NCBI RefSeq assembly: GCF_032452875.1
Contig: NC_083877.1
Location: forward strand, 43,635,724-43,699,723
Source: Bos javanicus
Lineage: Eukaryota > Chordata > Mammalia > Artiodactyla > Bovidae
Length of the DNA: 64,000 nt
Direction of reading: 5' to 3'
Position 1 is the first letter of the stretch. Each line of letters opens with the position of its first letter. Of this stretch, positions 21,030 to 33,500 are shown in pieces. Made by a program: the position numbers and the translations under genes. The notes beneath the pieces are model-generated. The model had not been told where the DNA came from. It was given only the letters and a program-made list of their open reading frames with translations, and made no database searches.

Positions 21030-22479
21030 TAAGGAGACAGTGAAATGTACCTTCCTTATTATCTAAATTTAATGATATTCAGTGGCTTGCAACTTTTGCT
21101 TATCTAGTTCACTTTTGTGAAAGTATTTAAAAAACAATCTCAAATGGCATACATTTCACTTTAAATATATCAGCATGCATTTCTAAAAAAGATTATTTTC
21201 TTAACATAATGCCATTAATACACCTGACAAAATGGAACAATAATCCCTTAATAGCAAGTCATACCCAGACTGTATTCAAATATCTCCCGTTGTCTCGTAG
21301 TTGAACTGATTGCCTCAGGATCCCAACAAGGCAGGGCACAGAGGAGAGAGCAACCAGTGACACAGGGCCCTGTTTACAGTTCTGAGAGCTTAGGGATTTC
21401 TTTGCATTTTGCACAATGACTCAGCGTTGCTGGTAAAGTGCATCCTAACATTTGTGGTTTTGACTGTCTGGAAACAACTGCAGATGTCCATGACATTTAG
21501 CAGTGTCTGTCCAGGCATAAATGTTAGTCCTAGACCCTTGTGGGACTGTGCCTGGAGGGAGTGTCCAGTGAGAGTGTGCCTAGTTGGGAGCTGGCAGTTG
21601 GCTTTTTAGTGATGCTCTGGTCTCACTTTTTGCTCTTTCCTGATTTAGGATTTCACAGATTGTGCCATTGAAGAAAGACTGGAGTCATACATAGAATGAT
21701 TGGGTTTTTATTTTGCCAAGTAAGGATATTAAAAATGATCTCCTATCACCCATTATTTCATAAAAGAAAGGGCCTTCGAATACTAAAAGAGCAGGACTGA
21801 TATTATCTCAAAGTGTTGTCTTCTCTGGGAAATGATAGTTGGCCACCTGCTGTTGAGATATATGTATTATATATACATATGTCTGGGTGTGCAATGTGTG
21901 AACCACACATTCCATGGTTCTGGTTTTCCCATTTTGCATTAACTGGTGAGGACTTTCTCATAGTTTGGTATTTGGGAAACATTCTTCCACTCAAAAGTTA
22001 GAAGAATGGATAGTAAAAACTGGTAAAATGATAAAAATGTCATTCTTATTTGAAAAGTAGTCCTTGAATGGGAGATGAAACTTTAGTAAAAGTTGAATAC
22101 AAAGTAAGCTTGCAATGTGGGGCAGGCACAGGAGAGATGCCACTTTTTTCAACTATGGTTTGGGAAGCATGTTGGAGCCAGGTGTAGACATTTCCATATT
22201 CTCCAATAATTCTGGTGTTGGATCAAGGGCTGCCAAGAATTATTTTCCTAAATCATTATACTTCTTTTGGCTCACAAACATTCTTGTTGATCTTGCTCAC
22301 ATTTTCCAAACCTACATTCCCATCCTAGTTCTGTAATACACACTCCTTGTCCATTGCGTGAGACCCCAGCAATTTCCTACAGCCTGACACTGGCACTCAC
22401 TGTGTATCTCTCAGCTACTCTGATCTGAGCTTCAGACCAATGATTCCACTTGCCCTTCCTCCTCTCCACACAGAGCTCC
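21030..22479. other. Old interspersed repeat, then unique DNA
   Basis: 21040-21310 ('cagcatgcatttctaaaaaa', 'aataatcccttaatagcaag', 'cccagactgtattcaaatat') is a widespread old repeat, probably L1M-related. From 21320 to 22480 I see no element or gene. Confidence 0.4.
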
Positions 22480-23150
22480 TGCTCAGCTGCCTCAGTCTGG
22501 CTCCCCTTCTTTGCTTCTGCATAAAGTGGAGAAGTTGCTCCTGCCGTAACCTGGGAGTTCTTTCTGACACATCCATCACCCCGTATCTCCCCTATTACCG
22601 AGTCCTGAAGCATTTACTTCCAAATATATTCCCAGTTGAGTTGGTTATGCTGTGACCACTGCTACCACCTCAGTCTTGGTCACTGTTACCTCTTGCCCAG
22701 GTTACTGCAACTGTTCCTGTTGACCTCAAATCCCATCAGTCCATTCTTCACACAGTAGCCGGAATAACGTTCTTAAAATGGAAATTACATCATGATGCAC
22801 TCCCTGTCCAGAACTCTTAGGAAATCTGGGACAAAATGAGAAAAAGATATCCCTAACATGAGCTACACAGCCCAAGTGGTCTAACTAGCTCCCAACTCTA
22901 ACCTCATCTCAAACTGCCTTCCTCTCCATTTATCGTGTTTAATTGACACCTGCTGGATGTTGATTGCCTTGAACACTCAAGGCACTTTCCCGCTCCTTTC
23001 AAAGTTTCCCACACCCTCCCCACTCTCTGCTCTTGGCCCTCTGCACTGTGCTTCCTGAGGGCAGACCCTTGACTCTTCCTCTCAGTAACGAATAGCCAAC
23101 ATTCAGCATAGTCCTAGGCAGGGGGTGCTTGGCAAATCTCTGTTGACTAA
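22480..23150 (+). repeat. L2 LINE remnant
   Basis: Typical decayed L2 order: 'gcccaggttactgcaactgt', 'cttcacacagtagccggaat aacgttcttaaaatgg', 'atcatgatgcactccctgtc', then a 3' end with 'agtcctaggcagggggtgct' and 'actaagtgaatga'. No open reading frame. Confidence 0.75.
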
Positions 23151-25599
23151 GTGAATGACTCCGCCAATTAATACCAAAATTCTTCCCTCCCTGTAAAAGG
23201 ACAGAAAGGAGATGCTGAATATATTTTAAAAAGAAAAAACCCATATCTTTGCTAGATCGACCAAATTGGTATTGGGCCTTGAGTATTCAGACCAGTATTT
23301 ATTTTTATAGTTATAATAATGGATCTTTTTGTAAAATAAATCATATTTTAAGTGAGTGTTAAGTTCAGTTCCATTTAATCAGCATTCCCCAAATTGCCAA
23401 GGTTCCTGTAAAGCTCCTGTAAAGATTACCTCTCTGTCTTTAATAGGGTGCTGAATCTATCCATTTCTCTGAGAGACAGAGACCTATAATACATCCATTT
23501 AAAAAATCAGAGTGCCTTATTAGTACTGGTTATTGAGAAGGTTAAAATCAAACATACTTAAAATGGCCCTGTAACTTAGGTTCACACTTCTATTACAGTT
23601 TTAAAAGAGAAGACTCAGCATATTTGTAGAACCATTTTCTAGAGTATTTTTCAATAGATTATATAATTTAAAGTTTTCTTTGATATATCAGAAATGAGAT
23701 GTCCTCTGAGGACTTTAGGTCCACATTGAACTCCCCCTTTTCTAATTCCCTTTTAACACTTTGTCTGAGTGGCTCCCTTTTAGTACCATATCTTGTTTGC
23801 TGATTATCTCTACTTTCCGATTCAGCTTTTCACTACACGCTACTCTGGTCCCCATTTTTATTTTGCAGGTATGATTTATCTCCTCAACTATATTATAGGC
23901 GTCTTGTAAATAAGAAATTGGTGTCTCTTTCTCCTTATGCATCCCCAGAATAACAGTCAGGGCAGGCTAAGACATGTAGCAGTAACGAAACGTTCCCAAA
24001 TCTCAGGGGACTTATTTCCTACTCCGTTTGCACTCTAGCGTGGGCCACAGGGAGCTTCAGATGATGTGGGTCATGGGTCTCTCAGGGACCCAGGCTCATG
24101 AAAGGCTTCATCTTGACACTTGCCTGATGAAAACATAAGAAACCATACTGCTGGCTTTTAAAGCTTCTGTCAGGATATAGGACGTATCATTCCATAAGCA
24201 TGTCATTGGCTAAAGCAAGTCACGAAGCCTTGCACGCCTAACTTCAAAAGGGGTAGGCGAGTGAAACCCGACTGTGCGCCTGGGAAGAGCAGACTCAGGA
24301 ACACCAGAGGAGCTGCACTCAGTACTTGCAGAGCCCTGCTCGGTTCCAGGCTCATGGTGGAAATTATTTGTGTTTGACTGAAGATTGAAAACATCTGAAT
24401 ATATGTGAGTACAGATAAAGGAGAAGCTGGTTGCTAGCTGAAAATGATGGAAGTATTGTTTCAGTGTATCCCTTCTCCTAGTTTTAACTCCCCTCTTAAC
24501 ATCTGGAAATAAAGAAAAGCCCTGGGGAATATCTCAAAATAAAGAACCCAAGCGAATACCTGTCATTATGCAGCCAATAGCCACGTACTGGCAAGTGATC
24601 TAGTCTGCCCCCTAACCTTGTACACTTCTCTGCCAATGATTTGAAGGACTGCAGATGCTGACACAGAAAACACTTGCCAGCAAACACCATGAATCTGGGA
24701 GGGGAGTGAGGGATTTGGTGAAAGAATTATGATCTAAAACTGGACTCATGGGTTAGAATAATGGGTTCATTCTAAGGGATCATTGTGTGATGTTTGGGTC
24801 TAAAGACTAGTTTTGCATAACTACAGGATGGCAGAGCTTTGAACAACAGCATGTGTGAAAAATCTCCAAGGCTTTCTGTTGACATGAATTGTACTGTTAT
24901 TCATAGTGGAATGGGGTTGCCAAATGAGCCAATGGAATGTCAGTTTGTTGGCAGGGACAGGACAGGGCAGGGACTCAAGGATTCTGCACAGCTAGAGTGT
25001 GGAGGCTTGAGCTCAGTTTGGGATGTCACCATCTGAGTAACCTTGGCAGATGAGCTTGCCCAGTGAAGAGTAATGGGGTTGCCATTGGAACAGGAACACT
25101 CAAGGACTGGATGGAAAAACTGGATCAAGTTAACCTAGAAAACAGATTGGATTGGGGAAGTACAGGATGAGGGAAGGCGAGGACTACCAAGGAGAAGAGG
25201 GAATATGCTTTTGTTTTGCTGCTGAAGACAGAATAAGGGTAGGCTATAGGGACACAGATTTGACTTATGATTGGGAAAAGAACCCTGTGAAAGTTAAGTC
25301 TCTTGTAGGTTATATCCTTGAGGAGAAGTATGGATCCAAAAAGAGGAGTGAATGGCTATCCCAGCTTGCCCAAGACTCAGATTTTCAGTGTTAAAATCAG
25401 AAAAAAATCCAAGGCAAACCTGGATGAAGAGATCACCCTACCAAAGAGGATCACCCTTAATGTCATCTCAGGTCTCTTTCCTCTTAGAGGTTTTGTAATT
25501 TCTGGGATAGATACTATGTTGATTTTCCCAGAAGAATTTCAGGCAGAGCAATGAAATACAGTATTTTTGGTTTCTAATCTCTGATTAACTTAATCACAT
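23151..25599. other. Mostly unique DNA, no gene
   Basis: 23955-24330 ('cagggacccaggctcatgaa', 'tcattggctaaagcaagtca', 'tgcgcctgggaagagcag') matches the style of an old mammalian interspersed repeat I cannot name. 25080-25400 may be a diverged CR1/L3-like LINE end. Open frames (e.g. 25152-25394) show no recognisable protein. Confidence 0.4.
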
Positions 25600-26160
25600 A
25601 GGACTTTTTCGTGCTCACTGAACAATAGTCCCACACTTGTATTTAAGATTTAATTATTGCTGCTCAGTTCATGCCCTAAAATTGCATCACATAATCAGGT
25701 GAACATTTCCCTGCAAGTTCAAGGTCATTCATTACATAAGTGAGCGTTTCAGAAACAAAGAGCTGCACCTTTCTTAGGAAATCACAATGGATAATTTCCT
25801 GATTGTTTGAATTGTTATTCTTAGAAAAAGCATGAAGGAGGTGAAAGGAAGTGCAGGAAGTTAAATATTTCCATTATAATAAAATTTTACTTAGCTTATG
25901 CACAATGAAAGAGCTGTGTGTATTTAACACATCCAAGTAAAAGGTTTATTCTTTTAATCATTTATTGTTATTTGTGCTTCTAGGATAAGTTTGTGAAATC
26001 AAATTGCAAACTTGCAGTTTGTTTATTCTTTGGGGTTCAGTGTTTGTGCATTTAGAACCAAGAACTCTGCCAAGAGGTTCTGTAGGTTTCTTGTGTTATT
26101 CTTCTTAATGATGTGTTACCTACCCGTTCTAGCTGTTTAACTTCAATAAAATCATAAGTG
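25600..26160. other. Repeat-free A/T-rich block, candidate conserved non-coding element
   Basis: About 560 bp without repeats, rich in homeobox/SOX/FOX-like words: TTTAATTATTG near 25650, a TCAAGGTCA nuclear-receptor-type half site at 25719-25727, ACAATGG near 25787 and TGTTTATTC near 26018. Such motifs are common by chance; this is a suggestion only. Confidence 0.25.
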
Positions 26161-26899
26161 ATAGTTACCAAGGTGAGCCAACTTTCCTAAGTCTTTTCCC
26201 TTTTAACTTACTTGATAACGCTCTGTAAATAGAACCCTTTGAGAAGAGAAGAGTAACTGGTGAATGGGCTCTATTTTCATCTGTTTGGTGATTTATGGAG
26301 AAGAGGAGTCCTTTCAAGTTCCTGGCTTTGCACCCAAACCCGGAACAGAAACCCACGGAGGTGAGAGGATCATGGAAAGACTCTTGATGTGGCTTAAGGG
26401 AAGTGGTGATTAAAAGAAGAGAGGAGAGTAGTGGGAGATCAGCTGCTCATTGAAACCCATCCCACCACATGCTCCCTCCTGCTTTGGTTTGGCATCATGC
26501 CTTCTAGGAATTCTCCTTGAGTATGCACCTTACTCTTCTCCCTGCCTCTTGAACACATAGCACCCTCTTTTCTTGGACTTGGTGCTGTTCATTGTAGGTT
26601 TTAGTAAGTTTTAGACTACAGAGCCAGGAAAAAAGTCTTGTCATTCATGATAACAAAGGCAATAATGGTGAGTATGGTCTTGGATATTCTACTCCTTTAG
26701 GTGTCATCCATGCAAGTGAGGCACACACCATCTTCTTTGTGTAGCACTGTGTATACTGTGACTCTAGAGCCCCTGAAACTCTAGTTGGTAATATCACCTG
26801 AGTAATGCAGTGAAGAAGGACAGTCATGCATCCCCTGGAAGGCCTCATGGAGCAGAGATGCATTTGTTACTAGAATCTTCAACCCTACTCACAGTCTCA
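26161..26899. other. Unique DNA, no gene
   Basis: No recognised repeat and no convincing coding frame up to the TSD of the next BovB. Confidence 0.55.
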
Positions 26900-26910
26900 G
26901 CAATCTGTTA

Positions 26911-27367
26911 TTGTAGTTCAGTCTCTCAGTCATGTCCAACTCTCTGTGACCCCATGGACTACAGCACACCAGGCTTCCCTGTCCTTCACTATCTCCCTTG
27001 AGTTCAAACTCAAGTTCATTGAGTCAGTGATGCCATCCAACCATTTCATCCTCTGTTGCCCCCTTCTCCTCTAGATCTCGATCTTTTCCAGCATCAGGGT
27101 TTTTTCTAATGAGTGTCAAGTGGCCAAATTATTGGAGTTTCAGCTTCAGCATCAGTCCTTCCAACGAATATTCAGGACTGATTTCCTTAGGATGGACTGG
27201 TTTGATCTTCTTGTAGTCCAAGGCACTCTCAAGAGTCTTTTCCAACATCACAGTTCAAAAGCACCAATTCTTTGATGCTTAGCCTTCTTTATGGTCCAAC
27301 TCTCACATCCATACATGTCTACTGGAAAAAACATAGCTTTAACTCTATGGACCTTTGTCGGCAATCT
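26911..27367 (-). repeat. BovB LINE 3' fragment with 11-bp TSD
   Basis: Minus orientation, last about 450 bp of BovB: 'gaccccatggactacagcac', 'ttcattgagtcagtgatgcc', 'ctcacatccatacatg'. TSD GCAATCTGTTA at 26900-26910 and 27368-27378. More diverged than the other BovB copies, with internal small deletions (e.g. near 27110). Confidence 0.94.
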
Positions 27368-27378
27368 GCAATCTGTTA

Positions 27379-28263
27379 AATTCTCACAAAGAGCATTCTG
27401 GAATATCAAACTGGGCACAGAATTCTATGCTTACCTTGTGCAGACTTCCCATTGATTTGTAAAGAAAGTCAAGACTGAATCTTTTGAGTGAATTCTGCCC
27501 TTTTGATCCAACATCTCTCTGAACTTTTTATAAATCAACCTAATTATAGATTTTGGAAATTCAGAAAAAGGCTCACTAAAGGTAAATAGTGTGTTCATCA
27601 GTGATCATTAGCTCTAGTTTGTTCTGCAGTATTTCAGCCATTTTTAAACACTCATGAGAATGTGATTGCCCTTTTCCTGGTATGTCTCTGAAGTTGTCTT
27701 AATGCAATAAAGGTGGATTCCACCCCACCCCACCCCCATTTCAAGTGATTGCTCACTTCTTCTCTCTTTTCTCTACTCATTTCTCCCTGGATTAACATCC
27801 TTGTTTCATACGCTTCATGCTGAGGGAAAGTGAATTTCTTCTCCCCATTTCCCTTGATTGGGATGGAGATGACATGTGGTTGTGTCAATTGAATGGAAAC
27901 CTGCTTTCCAGAGTGGTAACCCAAAGTGTGAAAAGTTGAGAAATAATTTGTGGGATAAAAGAGGATGAGAGAGACTTCTGAATTTGGGGTCTGAAGACAC
28001 AGGATGCGGAGGATGATGTGGATGAAGTGACTCCATATCACAGGACGGAGCAGGAAGGTGGTGTGTCTCTTGCGGCAGGCCCTTCTGTGGACCCTTTGTG
28101 GTGGGCTGTCACTAACCACCTATCTGTGATCCTCATGTCTCTTCTCATAATGGATACAACATGATCTCAGATTTACTGTGATTATACTTTTCAAAGAACA
28201 GTGTTTTAAATTTATGAATTTATTATGAAAGACAATGGATTGAAATTTATACCACCCATTGGG
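27379..28263. other. Unique DNA, no gene supported
   Basis: The 155-codon minus frame at 27652-28119 covers this region but overlaps another frame, lacks any known motif and includes low-complexity (ccccacccc) text. I regard it as chance. Confidence 0.5.
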
Positions 28264-28275
28264 AAATTCTCCTTC

Positions 28276-28704
28276 ACTACTATAAATAAAATAGATACCT
28301 AATGAGAACCTACATATAGCACAGGGAACTTGACTCAATGCTCTGAGGTGACCTAAATGGGAAAAGAATCTAAAAAAGAGTGGATATATGTATACGTATA
28401 ACTGATTCACATTAGTGTACAGCAGAAACTAACACAATATTGTAAAGCAACTCTGTGCTAAATCACTTCAGTTTTATCCAACTCTTTGCGATGCTATGGA
28501 CTGTAGCCAGCCAGCTCCTCTGTCCATGGGATTCTCACAGTGAGAATACTGGAGTGGGTTGCCGTGCCCTCCTCCAGGGGATCTTCTTGACCCAGGGATT
28601 GAACCTGTGTCTCTTATGTCTCCTGCATTGACAGGCAAGTTCTTTACCACTAGCATCACCTGGAAGCCCTGAAGCAACTATACTCCAATAAAAATTAAAA
28701 ACAA
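28276..28704 (+). repeat. L1 3' end with 12-bp TSD, hosting a SINE
   Basis: 'aacctacatatagcacaggg', 'acagcagaaactaacacaat attgtaaagcaact' and, after the SINE, 'atactccaataaaaatt'. TSD AAATTCTCCTTC at 28264-28275 and 28705-28716. Confidence 0.92.
28453..28671 (-). repeat. Bov-tA SINE nested in the L1, 8-bp TSD
   Basis: Minus orientation. AAGCAACT is duplicated at 28445-28452 and 28672-28679, and removing the SINE restores a continuous L1 tail. Confidence 0.95.
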
Positions 28705-28716
28705 AAATTCTCCTTC

Positions 28717-29884
28717 CCAAGGATGCAGGGCATCACAGAGCTCAGTTATCTCCATGCGTAACTCCTTTCATATCTGCAGTGTTTTCCTATAGGCTACCTG
28801 TCAGTGTGATGCTCACATACCACCTGTCCTGTCATCTTTAATCTATCCCATGCCTGAATTGCACTATCAGATTATAAATCCATCCAAAGGTTCTTGTTTT
28901 ATTCAAACTGGCATCAAGGCAGAATTATCCAAAGACAGCCAAGCTGCTCTTCCTTTTCTTGCTTTCAAAAAGCTTTATAATATAATAACATGCATGGTGT
29001 ATAAATTTAGTTATTCTAGGAGAAACAATCTCCAAGTTATTGTTTGTTTTATAACCTTTTCCCTCACAGCATTATCAGATGCCTGAAATAAAGAGCTAAC
29101 AGCAGCCTGCCCTTTTATTTCTACCCTTCTATTTCCTATGTGATTTTGTCTGTGTTTCCTATATGATTCTCAAGCACTTAAAACAAGTTCAGGCCCCGTC
29201 TGTCATTTTCATTAAACCTACAAAATCACTGCGGGCGGCGTTTTCTCTTGTACACTAAAGTTTTAAATGAGCTATTAGGTCCAGTGTCTGAGGCAGTCAA
29301 CACAACCATGCTGATTCCTTTTTTTTAAAAATGCCTGCAGACTGCACAAAGATCAGCCTCTCATCTCATTTGTATTTATCATTACACAAGAAGGTTTTGC
29401 CAGAGACAGCAAAATTTGCTTAACACTATCTCTTTGGTTCAGAGAATGAGTGTGTGTGTGTATTTTAACATAAAGAGAAAAAGTAGTAATGAGAAAATTT
29501 TCACCAAAATCATTTGAAATGTAGCAAGCCAGTAGTGTTCCTTAACATAAAGCCAAACTACTCTGATATGCTGTTTTCCTACCACATCCTACAATGGCTG
29601 GGTTGTAAACTGGGATTATGTTCTATTGATTTTGTGATCATTGTTAGACCCTTATGCTGATAATTAGCATTCTCTTTATGTGTTTGTGGATTACAGCTTT
29701 AACCCTGGACATATTTCTCTTCAGATGAATTACTTTGGGGTATACAGAAGAATTTCTGTGATTATGTATGTTAAAACCTGTTCTGCCATCACTTTTCTTT
29801 TTAACTAGCAAGTACTTATTGAGCTTACTCTTGCACATACGAATGTAACATATGAGGAGAATCTAAAACCCATGATTTGTGGTG
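28717..29884. other. Unique DNA; part looks conserved non-coding
   Basis: No repeat or gene. 28980-29440 is repeat-free, with blocks such as 'cactgcgggcggcgttttct' (one CpG-rich word) and 'catctcatttgtatttatca'. A short (tg)n sits at about 29451-29460. Confidence 0.35.
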
Positions 29885-30153
29885 TGCTCATGAACTCTTG
29901 CCTGGCAAATCCCATGGATGGAGGAGCCTGGTAGGCTGCAGTCCATGGGGTTGCTAGGAGTCGGACACGACTGAGCGACTTCACTTTCACTTTTCACTTT
30001 TCACTTTCATGCATTGGAGGAGGAAATGGCAGCCCACTCCAGTGTTCTTGCCTGGAGAATCCCAGGGACAGGGGAGCCTGGTGGGCTGCCATCTCTGGGG
30101 TCGCACAGAGTCAGACACGACTGAAGCGACTTAGCAGCAGCAGCAGCAGCATG
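29885..30153 (+). repeat. Bov-A2 dimeric SINE with (AGC)n tail
   Basis: Two Bov-A units in a row: the first ends 'gagtcggacacgactgagcg acttcactttcac', the second starts near 30013 ('ggaggaggaaatggcagccc') and ends 'gactgaagcgacttagcagc' with an (agc)6 tail at about 30132-30151. The two-unit structure with the CACTTTCACTTT linker defines Bov-A2. Confidence 0.93.
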
Positions 30154-30592
30154 AAGTTTCCACATGGGTTCACATATGGATTAGAGGCACGAATATGAGA
30201 TTATTAAAAAGAGGCATTTTTAAACCTGTCAGTGAAATGTTTCTGCTTCCTGTGAACAAGGACAAAAACAGGCACTGCCAATGAATAAGTTAAATAAATG
30301 TATTTAGTTAGGTTAAGGTCATGAAAAGTTTGATTGTGCATATTTCTTGTACAAACACATATATGTGCATATATACATGCACACACACACTTATTTAGAT
30401 CAGTAGCTTTCAAACATATTTTATCTCTTAAAGTAGTAAAGACTGGCTGAAGGGAGGGCAGCAGAAGTCTTACCCTTTAAGCTCTTTATGCCACTTCCTG
30501 TCTACATCAAGTAGCCTGAGCTTAAACTAAAAAGCCCTGGCTTGGACTGTTAAATATACAAACATTTATCTTAAAATGTTAAATTACTACAA
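30154..30592. other. Unique AT-rich DNA
   Basis: No gene or repeat seen apart from a short (ca)n at about 30379-30390. Confidence 0.55.
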
Positions 30593-30706
30593 GAACTTCC
30601 CTGGCATCCAGTGGTTAAGACTCTGCACACTTCCAATGCAGGGGGCAGTGGTTTGATCCCTAGTTGGGGAACTAAGAAACCACATGCTGTCTGGCCAAAA
30701 AAAAAA
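30593..30706 (+). repeat. CHR-2-type tRNA SINE (short form)
   Basis: 'aacttccctggcatccagtg gttaagactc', then 'ggtttgatccctagttgggg' and 'ctggccaaaaaaaaaa'. An imperfect duplication TTAAATTACTACA / TTAAACTATTACA lies left (about 30579-30591) and right (about 30713-30725). Confidence 0.88.
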
Positions 30707-30725
30707 TGTACATTAAACTATTACA

Positions 30726-31588
30726 GTTGCGATTGATTTACACAAAGATGATTCAGTACATAGACTTGAAGTAGTCCTAGTGGTTGATCACCGTGTTGCC
30801 TTCCACTTCATTCAGCCTATTTGGTCTTCAAATTCTGCTGTCTCTGACAGTTGATGTTTTGGGAGCATAGCAGTGATGATGCTTTGATCCCTGAATTTCC
30901 ATTAACAGCTATTGTAACCTACTCTTATCTCTTTGATTTTGGCTCTTTCCTCACCTATCTATTAAATGTTTTAAAACTTTTCTTTTTAAACTTTTTCATG
31001 GAGTCAAAAATATTTACTGTCAGAAGTAGGATCCTTTTGTAATTTTATTAAAATTGCTAGCTGTTCTCCACTGTGTGAGAAAACTCTAGCAGAGAGCTTG
31101 GCACAGTGGCTAGTATCTTTGCCAAACCTGATTGTAAATGGGAAGTTATAGGTTGTAAGATAAGTAGCTTCAGTGGAACTTGGAAGGTGAGAAGAAAGAG
31201 TGGCCTAACTTTGTAAAGGGCATGAAGGTAGAATTGTTGTATTTTCAATGTATTTCATTATAAAATACTCATTGTGGAAAATGTGAAATATACCAAGAAG
31301 TGGATAAATAAAAAGAGATGTAAAAATCATACAGCCCTACCACATAATCAACTACTTTTACATTTTGGTTAGTCTTGATGGGAGAGTAGAGGGCATGTGA
31401 CAGATGAACACTGTCAATAAAAGTTGACTTGGGTGGAGAAGAAGGTGAGGTGTCTGTGATGGGAGTTTGAGACTCTGGCCCAACAGATGCTCAGACAATG
31501 TAAGGCAAGATTGGGAAGGAAGTTACCATTATAGTTTAGAGGATTCATGGGCTCAAGATGATAAGTGAAGTGGCTGGGATTTTAAAGC
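30726..31588. other. Unique DNA, no gene
   Basis: 31255-31370 ('ctcattgtggaaaatgtgaa', 'acagccctaccacataatca') looks like a weak L1M 3' UTR relic. The remainder holds nothing I recognise. Confidence 0.45.
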
Positions 31589-31596
31589 CCAGGGCA

Positions 31597-31807
31597 GGGC
31601 ACTCCTCTGGTGGTCCAGTGGTTAAGAATCCTCCTTGCAATGCAGGGTGTTCAGGTTCGATCCCTGGTCAGGGAACTAAGAGCCAATAAACATGCCATGG
31701 AGTAATTAAGCCCAAGAGAGCCCGTGTGCCAGAACAGAAGATATCACCTGCTGCAACTAAGACCCAAATGCAGCCAAATACATAAATAATAAAAAAATAA
31801 ATGCATG
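31597..31807 (+). repeat. tRNA-derived CHR-type SINE with 8-bp TSD
   Basis: Starts 'ggcactcctctggtggtcca gtgg', B-box region 'ggttcgatccctggtcaggg', body 'cacctgctgcaactaagacc' and an (ataa)n tail. CCAGGGCA at 31589-31596 and 31808-31815. Confidence 0.88.
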
Positions 31808-31815
31808 CCAGGGCA

Positions 31816-32539
31816 CTGAACCAGGGCTGAGGAGAGTAAGGAATTTGAGCAGAAGAAGCTGATTTGGAAGCAGGCTTGGATCCAGGACAGGAATATCTCC
31901 TCCACAGAATTTCTGTGGCCAGAAAGGGGGGATTCAGGTAACAGTAAGACAAAAATATCATATAAAAAAGGCTGACCTCGAGGCCCAGAGAGAAGAGGCA
32001 GTTTCTTCTCCGATGACCCAAAGTATGGCCTCCAAGGTGCAAGATGGTGAACTCATCTGGGGGGAAAAGAGGACTCCAAGGAATGGTGTCTAAAGCAGGA
32101 CATTCGGACTAGAAATTCAGGGAGTTGGAAGAGGGGAGTAATTCTAGGTCTCTATAATTTATCATCCAAATTAGGACACTCTTGAGAACAAAGGAGTGCT
32201 GTTAATAATTGTATCAGGACAACCAGTGAAACCCGGGGCTGTCACCTTAGACACTTATTTTGTCAGTTAAGTACCTCAACAATATACAGTTTATGACATC
32301 ACTATATAAAGTTTTGTAACCAAATTGTCTTTCGGACGATACATACCTAATTAATTTTTCCTAATAAATAACTGTGCTCAGTTCAAGATCTTATCATTTT
32401 TTCTTCTGAGCTTTTAGAAGAACCTCTGAACTAGCTTTCCATTCCCTAAGCTGATAGGTAAAGCCATTCTCTTACTCTTTGTTACCAGAGGGCTATATCT
32501 AAATCATTAGTCATGTCTTGTTCCTGTCTGCTTAAAATT
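31816..32539. other. Unique DNA, no gene
   Basis: No repeat recognised. 32180-32400 is repeat-free and A/T-rich ('cactatataaagttttgtaa'; a TATAAA word at about 32303-32308 with no transcript evidence). Confidence 0.45.
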
Positions 32540-33030
32540 TAGTGCTTTGCATAGTCCTTGAGATAAAGTTCAAACTTAGCATGGTATGCAGTTCAATGCG
32601 TTCGGTTCCAGGTGACATTCAGAACTCAGGAACCATGTTCGAGACTGCAGCCCTTCCTCTGACCTCTTCTCCCTGCTCATCCCTTTGTGTGTGTGGAGTG
32701 ATGTTTTCCAGCCTCCATGCCTTGGTACGAGCTGTTCCTTCTGCCTGGCACAGCCTCCCACATGCTTGGCTCATTCTATCTTTTTTTTTTCTTTTAAAAA
32801 CTCAGCTTAAGTTTCACTTTTTTTTTTTTTTTAAAGAATCATTTCCTGATTATTCCCAGGCTAAGGGTACTTCCTCTGTGTTCTCCCTCTCCATTGAAAT
32901 ATGTGCCAGCATATATTTTTTGTTAGAACTGTATTGCACTGATTAGTAACAATTTTCTGTCTTCTCAAAAAAAAATGTATCCCTTTGAGGCTGGGGCTAT
33001 TTCCTGTTTATGTTTTTCCCCCCCTCTTTA
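32540..33030 (+). repeat. L2 LINE remnant
   Basis: 'cagcctccatgccttggtac gagctgttccttctgcctgg' and 'ccctttgaggctggggctat' are standard L2 3' blocks in order. T-runs at about 32782-32791 and 32819-32832 have expanded inside it. The 134-codon plus frame here (32542-32946) is a chance opening. Confidence 0.75.
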
Positions 33031-33129
33031 TTATACCATCTAGCAAGATGACTCTTCTATATATTTTATTTTTTTAGAAAAGTATGAGCTTGAACCTATC
33101 TCAGTATTAATCTCTGAGAGATTCCCTTT

Positions 33130-33500
33130 GTTATTAACTGAATGTTTGTGCTTCGAAATTCACATGTTGAAGCCCTAATCCTCATGTGATAGTGTTTGGA
33201 GATGGGGCCTTTGGGAGGTCATCATGATTAGATGAAGCCATAAGGCCCCTGTGATGGGATTAGAGTTTTATAAGAAGAAAAACCAGATCGCTGTTCTGTC
33301 TCCATGAGCAAGGAAACACCATGTGAGAATCAGGGAGAGGGTGGCTGTCTGTAGGCCAGGGAGGACCTGCACTGGAACTCAGCCATGCTGACACCCTGAA
33401 TCCCTCCTTAGCCTCCAGAACTGTGAGAAATTAAATTTCTGTTGTTTAAACCACCTGGTCTCTGGTATTTTGTTATGGCAACTGAGCAGACTAATACATC
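33130..33500 (+). repeat. MLT1-type (ERVL-MaLR) LTR
   Basis: Ancient non-coding LTR. Order: 'gttgaagccctaatcctcat', 'gggcctttgggaggtcatca', 'gatgggattagagttttata', 'agcctccagaactgtgagaa', 'ctctggtattttgttatggc', ending 'gactaatac'. No internal retroviral sequence beside it, so it is a solo LTR. Confidence 0.85.

Noticed and set aside
27652..28119. 155-codon minus frame as a gene
   Set aside because: No motif, competing frame on the same strand, low-complexity content, no splice or promoter context.
32303..32308. TATAAA word as a promoter
   Set aside because: Single A/T-rich match with no initiator, CpG richness or downstream exon.
32542..32946. 134-codon plus frame
   Set aside because: Lies in a decayed L2 and includes T-run-encoded Phe stretches.
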